From positions 291,290 to 355,289 of the forward strand of contig CAVRGT010000010.1 in assembly GCA_963720805.1 (NCBI GenBank): 64,000 nucleotides of DNA, in the 5' to 3' direction. The translations under genes were made by a program, and so were the position numbers. Origin of the DNA: VRUE01 sp963720805. Its GTDB lineage: Bacteria; Actinomycetota; Thermoleophilia; Solirubrobacterales; 70-9. The notes beneath the pieces are model-generated. The model did no database searches. It saw nothing but the letters and a program-made list of their open reading frames with translations, and was not told where the DNA came from. This document shows positions 1-7,725 of this stretch, one piece after another; the stretch's first letter is position 1, and the number at the start of each line of letters is the position of its first letter.

Positions 1-658
1 AACGCGAGGAATCGGGCGTCAGCACCTCGTCGGCGAGGACGATCTCGGCGCCGGCGTGGCGGCCGAACTCGAACTTGGTGTCGGCGAGGATGATCCCGCG
101 CTCGGCCGCGTGTTCGGCACCGCGGCTGTAGACCTCGATCGAGATCCGCCGCAGCTCCTCCAGCAGCGCCCGGTCGCCGACGATCTCGGCGGCGCGGTCG
201 AAGTCGACGTTCTCGTCGTGGTCGCCGATCTCGGCCTTGGTCGCCGGGGTGAAGATCGGCTCCGGCAGCTTGTCGGACTCGAGCAGGTTGGGCGGCAGCT
301 CGATCCCGCAGACAGCGCCGCCGTTCTTGTATTCCTTCCAGCCTGAGCCGGAGAGATAGCCGCGCACGACGCACTCGACCGGGTACATCTCCAGTCGCCG
401 CACCCGCATCGCCCGTTCCGCCACCTCTTCCGGCACGTCGGCCGAGATGAAGTGGTTGGGGACGATGTCGCCGGTCAGCTCGAACCAGAATTCCGAAATC
501 CGGTTGAGCACCTTGCCCTTGTCGGTGATCGCCGTCGGCATCACGATGTCGTAGATCGAAATCCGGTCGGAGGCGACCATCAGCAGGTCGTCCTCCCACT
601 CATAGATCTCGCGGACCTTGCCTGAGGAGTGGAGCTTCAAGTCGGTAAGAGGTGGCAT
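1..658 (-). CDS. purC: SAICAR synthetase PurC, C-terminus cut by window edge
   Basis: Phosphoribosylaminoimidazole-succinocarboxamide synthase joins aspartate to CAIR with ATP in de novo purine synthesis. The minus strand reads from ATG at 658 through an N-terminus with SSGKVREIYE and DRISIYDIVMP (ATP-binding lobe), then VECVVRGYLSGSGWKEY and LADTKFEFG, all hallmarks of PurC. The frame is open to base 1, so about 219 residues are present and the end lies to the left. It belongs with purB, purE and purD at 4.2-7.3 kb on the same strand, although a P450 and a cyclase gene on the other strand interrupt the group. A long hairpin repeat lies 30 bases upstream of the start. Confidence 0.93.
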   Translation of the reverse strand, partial: MPPLTDLKLHSSGKVREIYEWEDDLLMVASDRISIYDIVMPTAITDKGKVLNRISEFWFELTGDIVPNHFISADVPEEVAERAMRVRRLEMYPVECVVRGYLSGSGWKEYKNGGAVCGIELPPNLLESDKLPEPIFTPATKAEIGDHDENVDFDRAAEIVGDRALLEELRRISIEVYSRGAEHAAERGIILADTKFEFGRHAGAEIVLADEVLTPDSSR

Positions 659-687
659 TGGCGCGATGCTAGCGGGGAGCGAGGCGG

Positions 688-813
688 GGAGGGGTCGGGG
701 GGTCTCTCCCGCGGCGCTGGGTTTTTCGCCTGAGGAGTTGGAGGGCCGTCCGAGGGATGTCAGTGGGGCGAAAAAGAGGACGCCGCTTGCGGGAGAGACC
801 CCCCGACCCCTCC
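688..813. repeat. Long hairpin repeat, family H (copy A)
   Basis: A perfect 25-bp inverted repeat (688-712 against 789-813) encloses a 76-base core. The core has its own inner stem, with GTTTTTCGCC on one side and GGCGAAAAA on the other, around an apical region of about 40 bases. It lies between the divergent starts of purC and the P450 gene. Its core resembles that of the copy at 25147-25264: the same inner stem followed by AGGACGCCGC. An open frame runs through it, but its symmetry argues against coding. Confidence 0.85.
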
Positions 814-835
814 AGGTCTGCGATCCTTCGAGATC

Positions 836-2167
836 GTGAGCCTGCCCCCGGAACCGAAGAGTTCGCCCTTGGTACAGACCTTGCGCTGGAGCTTTAGACC
901 ACTCCCCTTCATGCAGGAGAACCGGGAGCGCTACGGGGACAACTTCAGCGTCAAGTTCCTCACCTTCGAGCGGCCGATGGTGATGATTTCGGATCCGGCG
1001 GCGATCAAGGCGCTTTACATGGAGCGCTCGCATGGGCTGCCTCCGGGTCGCGAGATCATCCTCACCCCGATCGTCGGCGCCCGCTCGCTGCTGGTCACCG
1101 AAGGCGCCGATCATCTCGCCCACCGCAAGGTGATGCTGCCGCCCTTCCACGGCGAGCGGATGCGCTCCTACGAGCCCCTGGTCGAGGAGATCGTCGACCG
1201 CGAGATCGACTCCTGGCCGCTCGGCGAGAAGTTCCCGATCCACCCGCGGATGCAGGCGATAACGCTCGAGGTGATCCTCAAGGTCGTCTTCGGCGTCGCC
1301 GACGGCCCCCGCTTCGAGCGCCTGCGCACCGTCCTTACCCAGGTGCTGGAGGAGACCGCATCGCCGGTTGCACAGCTGAGCGGGCTGGCCTCGCGCCGCT
1401 TTGGCGGCCGCGGACCCTGGGCGAAGTTCGAAAAGCAGCTGAAGCTGGCCGACGAGCTGCTCTACGCCGAGATCGCCGAGCACCGTGATCGCGGCGACTA
1501 CGAGGAGCGCGAGGACATCCTCTCGCTGCTGATGCAGGCGCGTTTCGAGGACGGCTCGGAGATGAGCGATACCGATCTGCGCGACCAGCTGATGACGATG
1601 CTGCTCGCCGGCCACGAGACCACCGCCACCGCTCTGGCTTGGACTTTCGACCTGCTGCTGCGCCACGCCGGGCCAAGGCAGCGCCTGCAGGACTCGCTTG
1701 AGGCGGGCGAGGAGGACTACCTGCGCGCCGTGATCAGCGAGTCGCTGCGCCTGCGCCCGGTCGTGCCGCTGGCCGGCCGCCGGCTCAGCGTCGACCTCGA
1801 GACCGAGAACCTGCAGCTCCCCGCGGGCACCGACGTGACCCCGGCGATCTGGCTCACCCACACCCGCGCCGACTCCTACCCGGAGCCCTTCGCATTCCGC
1901 CCCGAGCGCTTCCTCGAGGATCCACCCGACACCTACGCCTGGATCCCCTTCGGCGGCGGCATCCGCCGCTGCATCGGCGCCGCTTTCGCCGAGTTCGAGA
2001 TGCGGATTGCCCTGCGCGAGGTGCTGAGCCGCTGCGAGCTGCACAAGGCCAGCCCGGCGCCGGAGAAGATCGGCCGCCGCAACATCACCCTCTCGCCTCG
2101 CGCCGGCACCCCGGTCCTCGTCACCGCTCGCCATCCGGCGCGCGAGCGCGACCTGGTTCCGGCCTAG
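836..2167 (+). CDS. Cytochrome P450
   Basis: Haem-thiolate monooxygenase of 443 residues, a normal P450 length. The I-helix oxygen-activation motif AGHETT is at 258-263, the ExxR pair at 302-305 (ESLR), and the haem loop FGGGIRRCIG starts at 372 with axial cysteine C379. The sequence style (early PPFHGERM after the C helix) resembles the bacterial CYP110/CYP132-like group, so a fatty-acid or terpenoid substrate is possible; this is inference. No ferredoxin or reductase gene is adjacent. The start is GTG at 836, just after hairpin repeat A. A cyclase gene follows 54 bases later on the same strand. Confidence 0.93.
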   Translation: MSLPPEPKSSPLVQTLRWSFRPLPFMQENRERYGDNFSVKFLTFERPMVMISDPAAIKALYMERSHGLPPGREIILTPIVGARSLLVTEGADHLAHRKVMLPPFHGERMRSYEPLVEEIVDREIDSWPLGEKFPIHPRMQAITLEVILKVVFGVADGPRFERLRTVLTQVLEETASPVAQLSGLASRRFGGRGPWAKFEKQLKLADELLYAEIAEHRDRGDYEEREDILSLLMQARFEDGSEMSDTDLRDQLMTMLLAGHETTATALAWTFDLLLRHAGPRQRLQDSLEAGEEDYLRAVISESLRLRPVVPLAGRRLSVDLETENLQLPAGTDVTPAIWLTHTRADSYPEPFAFRPERFLEDPPDTYAWIPFGGGIRRCIGAAFAEFEMRIALREVLSRCELHKASPAPEKIGRRNITLSPRAGTPVLVTARHPARERDLVPA

Positions 2168-2221
2168 CCCGGCCAGGCTGTCGCCCTCGACAGGCGCCCG
2201 CCGTCAGGGCATGATCAGGCC

Positions 2222-3082
2222 ATGGCCGAAGATCCCGACGCGAGTCGGCTGACGCCCTGGCAGCGCTTGGCATTGCGCCGCATCCGCAAGGCTGCTCGCA
2301 AGGCCCGTGACGAGCCGCTCAGCTCCGAGGACTGGGCCGCCTACTTCGAGCTGGTTTCCGGCAGGGCGGGGAGGGGGATGAGCCGGTTGCTGCGGGCGCT
2401 TCCGTCCAGTCCGCGCTGCGGGATCTGCGGAGCCCCGTTCGCCGGCTTCGGCAGTCACCTGGTCCGGCCGCTGGGCTACCGGCAGTCGCGCAAGAGCCCC
2501 AACCTCTGCGCAACCTGTGTCGAGACCGCGCCGCCCGGCGGGATGACGACCGAGGGCGGGGTCCTCTTCGCCGATCTGCGCGGCTTCACCAGCCTCTCGG
2601 AGGAGACCGATCCCGAGGCGGTCAGCGTGCTGCTGCGCCGTTTCTACGCCTGCGCCGAGGACGTCCTCTTCCCCGAGGCGATCATCGACAAGCTGATCGG
2701 CGACGAGGTGATGGCGCTCTACCTGCCGATGTACGGGCGCTTCGAGGAGGCCGCGCCGGTGATGCTCGACAGCGCCCGGGAACTGCTGCGCCGGATCGGC
2801 TACGGCAGTGTCGAGGGCCCCTTCGCCGAGGTCGGAATCGGCCTCGACTATGGCGAGGCCTTCGTCGGCAAGGTCGGCCGCCGCTCACTTAACGACTTCA
2901 CCGCGATCGGCGACGTCGTCAACGTCGCCGCGCGGCTGCAGGGGGAGGCGGCCGGCGGCGAGATCCTCGTCTCGGGCCGCCTCGCCGAACGCCTGGCGGA
3001 GCCTCCCGGTGAGCGCTTGGAGCTGACCCTGAAGGGCAAGGCCGAGCCGGTCGTCGCCTACCGCAGCTCGGTCGCGGCTTAA
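2222..3082 (+). CDS. Class III adenylate/guanylate cyclase with N-terminal Cys4 motif
   Basis: The C-terminal half is a class III nucleotidyl cyclase domain. FADLRGFTSLSE carries the first metal aspartate (D118), IGDEVMALY the second (D161), and the domain continues with GIGLDYGEAFVGKVG and FTAIGDVVNVAARL. ATP or GTP is cyclised; I cannot assign the nucleotide. The N-terminal ~110 residues contain two CxxC pairs (CGIC near 66, CATC near 97) that would form a zinc ribbon, with no membrane segment, so the protein should be cytosolic. It is convergent with the downstream minus-strand gene and their stop codons overlap. Confidence 0.88.
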   Translation: MAEDPDASRLTPWQRLALRRIRKAARKARDEPLSSEDWAAYFELVSGRAGRGMSRLLRALPSSPRCGICGAPFAGFGSHLVRPLGYRQSRKSPNLCATCVETAPPGGMTTEGGVLFADLRGFTSLSEETDPEAVSVLLRRFYACAEDVLFPEAIIDKLIGDEVMALYLPMYGRFEEAAPVMLDSARELLRRIGYGSVEGPFAEVGIGLDYGEAFVGKVGRRSLNDFTAIGDVVNVAARLQGEAAGGEILVSGRLAERLAEPPGERLELTLKGKAEPVVAYRSSVAA

Positions 3083-3381
3083 CTCTTGGCCGCGGCGCGA
3101 GCGGCGGGATGTTCCTGCGCCCAGCGCGCGATCGTGCTCGAGCCGGAGATCACTTCGCCGTCGTCGAGAACGAGGATCGGCACCTCGTTGGTGCCGCTCA
3201 GCTTCTTCACCTCGGCTCGGTCCCCGTCGCGGCGGCCCCAGGTCCAGGGCGCCATCCGGTAGCCGCCCATCACCTTCAGCTCGTAGGTGTAGCCAGCCGC
3301 GTCGAGCGCCTTGCCCGCCTTCGCACACGGATGCGCAAACGCCGGCCCACTCGTCTTCTGTCCACAGGTGTAGAGCAGCAC
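3079..3381 (-). CDS. Glutaredoxin/GST N-terminal-like small protein
   Basis: A 100-residue thioredoxin-fold protein. It opens with VLLYTCGQK after a GTG start at 3381, has NEVPILVLDDGEVISGSSTIARW (the cis-proline and glutathione-binding turn of GST N-terminal domains) and ends in an Ala-rich tail. Only one cysteine lies near the CxxC position, so a monothiol or non-redox role is possible. An open frame extends upstream to 3855 but crosses a palindromic repeat and the toxin-antitoxin genes on the other strand, so I chose the short start. Confidence 0.7.
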   Translation of the reverse strand: MLLYTCGQKTSGPAFAHPCAKAGKALDAAGYTYELKVMGGYRMAPWTWGRRDGDRAEVKKLSGTNEVPILVLDDGEVISGSSTIARWAQEHPAARAAAKS

Positions 3382-3399
3382 GGCGCGAACCCTACCTGT

Positions 3400-3452
3400 C
3401 CGTTGCGGTGCGCCTTGTACGGCTATGGACCACAAAAGGCGCACCGCAACGG
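3400..3452 (-). repeat. Small palindromic repeat, family P (copy 1)
   Basis: A perfect 17-bp stem (3400-3416 with 3436-3452) encloses a 19-base loop. The 39-nt core from GGTGCGCC to GGCGCACC has the same length as in the four other copies. It lies in the intergenic space upstream of the glutaredoxin-like gene and the antitoxin gene. Its loop is the most divergent of the five. Confidence 0.85.
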
Positions 3453-3492
3453 TGCTCAGGGGCCAAATCGAGTGCCTTCTCCGCCAGCCTAA

Positions 3493-3786
3493 ATGGGCAT
3501 CAGCAGTGGATGCTACGATCGTCGCACTATCGTAGAAGTCGCCACACGAGACCTGCGGAACAAAACTGCCGACCTGCTCAGACGCGTGGAGGCAGGCGAG
3601 AGCATGGTGATCACCGTGCGGGGCAGGCCGGTTGCCGACCTGGTTCCCCACGCGAGTGAGCCTCGCTGGCTTACGCCCTCGGACGTTCTTGCAATTCGCG
3701 ATACAGCTGATCGCGATCCTACGTTTGGGGCCGATCTGCGCCGCCTGAGCGAAGGAACGACCGACGAATTGGGCCCGATCTGGTGA
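3493..3786 (+). CDS. Phd/YefM-type antitoxin (VapB-like)
   Basis: A 97-residue protein with the Phd/YefM N-terminal fold: EVATRDLRNKTADLL, then RRVEAGESMVITVRGRPVADLVP. The C-terminus should wrap the PIN toxin encoded next, whose GTG start overlaps this stop by 4 bases. ATG at 3493 is the only good in-frame start, but family members usually begin near VEVATRD, so the first ~13 codons may not be translated. An inverted repeat overlaps exactly that stretch and probably serves as the autoregulatory operator. Confidence 0.85.
   Translation: MGISSGCYDRRTIVEVATRDLRNKTADLLRRVEAGESMVITVRGRPVADLVPHASEPRWLTPSDVLAIRDTADRDPTFGADLRRLSEGTTDELGPIW
3513..3535. promoter_or_regulatory. Putative antitoxin operator
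   Basis: Inverted repeat CTACGAT - 9 bases - ATCGTAG overlaps the 5' end of the antitoxin gene. Phd/VapB proteins repress their own operon by binding such palindromes, so this is the likely site. Its function is inferred from position and symmetry only. Confidence 0.5.
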
Positions 3787-4193
3787 CCTCCAAGCGCCCC
3801 TCGTTCGGTCTGATCGACACATCCGTTCTGGTTGCTGCCGAGAAGGGCCGCCCATTGCGAGAGGAGGCGCTTCCCGAACGTTCCGCTGTTTCGATCGTCA
3901 CCATTGCCGAGCTACGCGCCGGCGTCTTGGCGGCACCAGATATCGCAAGCCGAGATCGACGTATGACGACCCTGGAAGGGGTTGCAGGGGTCACGATCTT
4001 GCCGGTCGAAGCAAGGGCCGCCCGCGCCTGGGCGGCGATGCGCGCATACCTCGTGGCATCAGAGCGGCGAGTTGGTGCAAACGACCTATGGATTGCCGCG
4101 ACGGCCGCGGCGCATGGAATGCCGGTCCTTACTCAAGACGGTGACTTCGACGCCCTCTCCGGTGTTGAAGGCCTGACCGTGATCCCGGTCTGA
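3783..4193 (+). CDS. PIN-domain toxin (VapC-like ribonuclease)
   Basis: A PIN-domain endoribonuclease of 136 residues. Acidic metal-binding residues are in GLIDTSVLV (D12), IVTIAELRAG (E about 43), ANDLWIAATA (D about 104) and LTQDGDFDAL (D about 122). Together these form the VapC active site, which cleaves specific tRNA or rRNA when free of antitoxin. The GTG start overlaps the antitoxin stop (GTGA), giving translational coupling. The pair is compact and intact. Confidence 0.9.
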   Translation: MTSKRPSFGLIDTSVLVAAEKGRPLREEALPERSAVSIVTIAELRAGVLAAPDIASRDRRMTTLEGVAGVTILPVEARAARAWAAMRAYLVASERRVGANDLWIAATAAAHGMPVLTQDGDFDALSGVEGLTVIPV

Positions 4194-4206
4194 GGCCGGG
4201 CCCTTC

Positions 4207-5493
4207 CTAACCGCGCAGCGCTTCCAGTCGCGCGAAGATCTCGGGCAGGTGAGTGAGGTAGGCGCTGTAGTCGAAGACGGCGTCGAGGTCGAGCTCGGGG
4301 GCCGCCTCGCCGAGCAGCTCGCGGAAGTGGGTGCCGCTGTCCCAGGCCTGCTGGGCGTTCTCCTGGACGACGCGGTAGGCCTCGTCGCGGGTGAGGCCGG
4401 ACTCGACCAGGGCGGTTAGGGCGCGTTGGCTGAAGAGGGCGCCGTGGGTGAGCTCGAGGTTCTCGCGCATGCGGTCCGTGCGGACCGTCATTCCGGCCGC
4501 GACCTTGGTTGCCAGGTCCTGCATGTAGTCGAGGCAGATCGTCGCGTCGGGCAGGATCACCCGCTCGGCGCCGGAGTGGGAGATGTCGCGCTCGTGCCAG
4601 AGGGCGACGTTCTCGAGGCCGGTCTGCGCGTAGCCGCGCAGGACGCGGGCGAGGCCGGTGATCCGCTCGGTGCGGATCGGGTTGCGCTTGTGCGGCATCG
4701 CCGAGGAGCCCTTCTGCTTGCCGGAGGCAAACGGCTCTTCGACCTCTCGCACCTCCGTGCGCTGCAGGTTGCGGACCTCGGTGGCGAAGCGCTCGAGGCC
4801 GGCGCCGGCGATCGCGACCTGTGAGGTGAGCACGGCGTGGCGGTCGCGCGGGATCACCTGCGTCGCCACGTCCTCGCGCCGCAGCCCGAGCCGCTCCATC
4901 ACCCGCGCCTCGACCGCCGGCGGCACCGAGGCGTAGGTGCCGACGGCGCCGGAGAGCTTGCCGAAGGCGAGCTGCTCGAAGGCGTCGGTCAGTCGCTCCA
5001 GGTTTCTGTCGGCCTCGAAGGCGAAGCCGGCGAGCCGCAGACCGAACGTTGTTGGCTCGGCGTGGACGCCGTGGGTGCGGCCGACGCAGAGCGTCTCGCG
5101 GTGCTCGAGCGCCCTCTCGATCAAGGCGTCGCGATAGGCGCGCGCCCCGGCAAGTACGACCTCGCCGGCCTCACGCAGCTGAAGCGCCAGCGCCGTGTCG
5201 AGCACGTCGGAGGAGGTCAGCCCGTAGTGGATCCAGCGCCCGTGCTCTCCAACTGAGGCGGCGACGACGTCGACGAAGGCTGCGACATCGTGATCGGTCA
5301 CCTGCTCGCGCTCGTTGACCGCCTCGACCGTGAAGGCCGCGTTCGCCCGCGCCGCCTCGGCCGCCTCGCGCGGCACCGCCCCCTCCTCGGCCCAAGCCTC
5401 CGTCGCCGCCAGCTCGACCTCCAACCAGCACTCAAACTTGCGCTGAGGAGACCAGACGGCGCCGATCTCGGGGCGGGTATAGCGGGGGATCAC
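4207..5493 (-). CDS. purB: Adenylosuccinate lyase
   Basis: PurB acts twice in purine synthesis, releasing fumarate from SAICAR and from adenylosuccinate. Its 428 residues match the family. The signature GSSAMPHKRNP (262-272) is the flexible catalytic-serine loop, and THGVHAEPTTFG and HYGLTSSDVLDT are further fumarase-superfamily blocks. The GTG start overlaps the purE stop by 4 bases, so purE-purB are coupled. The frame is intact. Confidence 0.97.
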   Translation of the reverse strand: MIPRYTRPEIGAVWSPQRKFECWLEVELAATEAWAEEGAVPREAAEAARANAAFTVEAVNEREQVTDHDVAAFVDVVAASVGEHGRWIHYGLTSSDVLDTALALQLREAGEVVLAGARAYRDALIERALEHRETLCVGRTHGVHAEPTTFGLRLAGFAFEADRNLERLTDAFEQLAFGKLSGAVGTYASVPPAVEARVMERLGLRREDVATQVIPRDRHAVLTSQVAIAGAGLERFATEVRNLQRTEVREVEEPFASGKQKGSSAMPHKRNPIRTERITGLARVLRGYAQTGLENVALWHERDISHSGAERVILPDATICLDYMQDLATKVAAGMTVRTDRMRENLELTHGALFSQRALTALVESGLTRDEAYRVVQENAQQAWDSGTHFRELLGEAAPELDLDAVFDYSAYLTHLPEIFARLEALRG

Positions 5494-6002
5494 GCGTTGA
5501 TTATCCGCGCGGCGAGGATGCCGGCGTTTTTGGCGCCATCGATTGCGACGCAGGCGACCGGGATCCCGGGCGGCATCTGTACGGCGGAGAGCAGAGCGTC
5601 GAGGCCACCGAGGCTTTTGCCGAGGATCGGCACGCCGACCACAGGTAGGTCGCTGTGAGCGGCGGCCACGCCCGGCAGGGCGGCGGACATGCCGGCACCG
5701 GCGATGATCACCTTCAGGCCCCGCATCCTCGCGTTGGTGCAGTACTCGCGCACCAACTCTGGATCGCGGTGGGCACTCATCACTCGCACCTCGTAGCGAA
5801 TGCCCGCCTCGTGCAGGGCCTTGCCGGCCGGCTGCATCTTCGGCTTGTCGTTCTTCGAGCCCATGATGATCCCGACCAGGGGCTCGTCGACGTCAATTTC
5901 CTCGAAGGCCTCCTCGACCGCCGGCATCGTCAGCGCCTCGCCGACCTGCGGCTCGTTGGCTTCGCCTCCGGTGGGCTGGGGCTCGTCTGAAATCTCGCTC
6001 AT
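5490..6002 (-). CDS. purE: N5-CAIR mutase PurE
   Basis: Class I PurE, which moves the carboxylate of N5-CAIR to give CAIR. The catalytic block VGIIMGSKNDKPKM begins near residue 44 (GSKND 48-52), with MSAHRDPE and AGAGMSAALPGVAAAHSDLPVVGVP following. The first ~40 residues are an acidic low-complexity extension beyond the usual ~160-residue enzyme. The ATG at 6002 follows AGAGGATC. The partner purK is not in the window. The gene overlaps purB and lies 22 bases after purD. Confidence 0.93.
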   Translation of the reverse strand: MSEISDEPQPTGGEANEPQVGEALTMPAVEEAFEEIDVDEPLVGIIMGSKNDKPKMQPAGKALHEAGIRYEVRVMSAHRDPELVREYCTNARMRGLKVIIAGAGMSAALPGVAAAHSDLPVVGVPILGKSLGGLDALLSAVQMPPGIPVACVAIDGAKNAGILAARIINA

Positions 6003-6024
6003 CTGATCCTCTCTATGTGACTGG

Positions 6025-7300
6025 CTAACTGGCGACTCGATCGACCGCGCGGGCGGCGATGTCGGACCGCATCTGCATACCCGCGAACTCGATCCGGCCC
6101 GCGGCATCGTACGCACGATCGCGAGCCTCGGCCGGCGTCGCTCCCAATGCCGTCAGGTTGAGTACCCGACCGCCGGCGGTGACTATCTCTCCGTCGCGCT
6201 CCGCGGTTCCGGCGTGGGTGACCTCGGCCAGCTCGGCGGCGGCCCCGAGGCCGGCGATCACGTCGTCCTTCGAGGAGGACTCGGGGTAGCCGGCCGAGGC
6301 GAGGACCAGGGTCACCGCCCACTCGGCGGCGAACTCGGCCTCGGCTCCGGCGAGGCCGCCGGGCTCGCGCGCGGCGAGGCAGAGGTCGACCAGGTCGGAG
6401 CGCAGCCGCGGCAGCACCGTCTGCGTCTCGGGGTCGCCGAAGCGGGTGTTGAACTCGAGCACCTTGGGCCCGTCGGGGCCGATCATCAGGCCGGCATAGA
6501 GGACGCCGTGGAAGGGCCGCCCGCGCCGCGCCATCGCCGCCACGATCGGGCGGTGCACAGCGTCGACGATCTCCTCGACCTCCCCCGCGCCGAAGCCGGG
6601 CACGGGTGAGTAGCTGCCCATGCCGCCCGTGTTCGGCCCCTCATCGCCGTCGAAGATCCGCTTGTAGTCCTGGGCCGGCGCCAGCGGCACCACGTTCTCG
6701 CCGTCGCAGAGCGCCAGCAGCGAGAGCTCCTCGCCCTCGAGGAACTCCTCCAGCACCACGGTCGTCTCGCCAAAGCGCTGCTCGGTGAAGAAGACGTCGA
6801 CCGCCTCCCGCGCCTCCGCTTCGGAGCCGCAGATGATCACGCCCTTGCCTGCCGCCAGGCCGTCAGCCTTGAGCACCGCCGGGTAGGAAGCGGCGGCCGA
6901 TCTCGGCCATCGCCTCCTCATGACTGCGCAGCAGTACATGCGCCGCGGTCGGCACCCCGGCCTCGGCCATCAGCTCCTTGGCAAACGCCTTCGACCCCTC
7001 CAGCTCCGCCGCCGCCGCACTCGGCCCAAAGGCCGGCACCCCGGCGTCCTCGAGCGCATCGACGACGCCGGCCACCAGCGCCGCCTCGGGCCCGACCACG
7101 ACCAGGTCGACCCCGCGCTCCCGGGCCGCGGCGACGATCGCCTCGACGTCATCCGCCGCGATCTCAGGCAGGCACTCGGCGTCCGCCGCGATCCCCGCGT
7201 TCCCCGGCGCACAGAGCAACTCCGGCGCATGAGCGGAGCGAGCCAGCGCCCGCACGATCGCGTGCTCGCGCCCACCCCCCCCGACGACGAGAATCTTCAA
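6025..7300 (-). CDS. purD: Phosphoribosylamine-glycine ligase PurD, frame broken near 6890
   Basis: An ATP-grasp ligase making GAR. The N-terminal part from TTG 7300 starts KILVVGGGGREHA and runs to about 6890. The rest, with VLKADGLAAGKGV, EEFLEGEELSLLAL, DGDEGPNTGGMG and EFNTRFGDPE, is in another frame. Both parts are full and collinear, so a one-base indel in the sequence is more likely than decay of an essential gene. The start overlaps the end of the GYD gene. Order on the minus strand is GYD gene, purD, purE, purB. Confidence 0.9.
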
Positions 7301-7592
7301 GCGTCGTCCCGTAGAGCGAGCCGGTCAGATCGTCGGTCGACATCGCAGCCAGCGTCTGGCTGGTCATCGTCCCCCGCGACCCAAGCTCAACCGAAACCTT
7401 GGCCATCACCTTCTCATCAGGCGCCTCAACAATGGTGACGAAGTCGTACTGCCCCAACGTCGCGTACTGGGCCACAACCTTCGCCCCAATCTGCTCGACC
7501 TCTTTGTTGACCTCGGCAACCCGGCCGGGGTTGTTCTTCAGCGTCCGAACACCCTCGGCAGTCAGGTTGGTAAGCATCACATAGGTAGGCAT
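7297..7592 (-). CDS. GYD-domain protein
   Basis: A small single-domain protein beginning MPTYVMLTNLTAEGVRTLK, with GAKVVAQYATLGQYDFVTIVEAPDE, as in GYD (ferredoxin-like fold) proteins of about 100 residues; function unknown. As printed, the frame runs on to 7164, overlapping purD by 137 bases. If one G is missing in the run near 7310, it would stop at 7297-7299, overlapping the purD TTG start by 4 bases. That fits the rest of this operon better, so I give that end; this is inference. Confidence 0.75.
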
Positions 7593-7641
7593 CGCAGCTC
7601 TCCTCTCGACAGGGACTCCGAGCCTACGTTACCCGGCCCAA

Positions 7642-7707
7642 GGAGCGTCGGGGGTCCCTCCCCAGGAACTCCCGCGAAGCGGCCTGGGGAGGGACCCCCG
7701 ACGCTCC
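7642..7707. repeat. Perfect hairpin, family H-like without core (copy B)
   Basis: A perfect 25-bp inverted repeat (7642-7666 with 7683-7707) with a 16-base loop. The arm resembles the arm of copy A (GTCGGGGG followed by TC-CTCCC), but the AT-rich core is missing. It lies between the 3' end of the transglycosylase gene and the start of the GYD gene, both on the minus strand, so it could end transcription of the former. Confidence 0.8.
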
Positions 7708-7725
7708 GTGAGTCGCGACGGCGTC

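Noticed and set aside
618..839. 73-codon ORF before the P450
   Set aside because: It runs through hairpin repeat A and has no family features; symmetry, not coding, explains the DNA.
3400..3452. Family P copies as ordinary transcription-factor operators
   Set aside because: The symmetry spans 45-57 bp with a central loop, the length is fixed, and one copy is inside a coding region; a dimeric repressor site would be shorter and upstream of genes. Not excluded for single copies.
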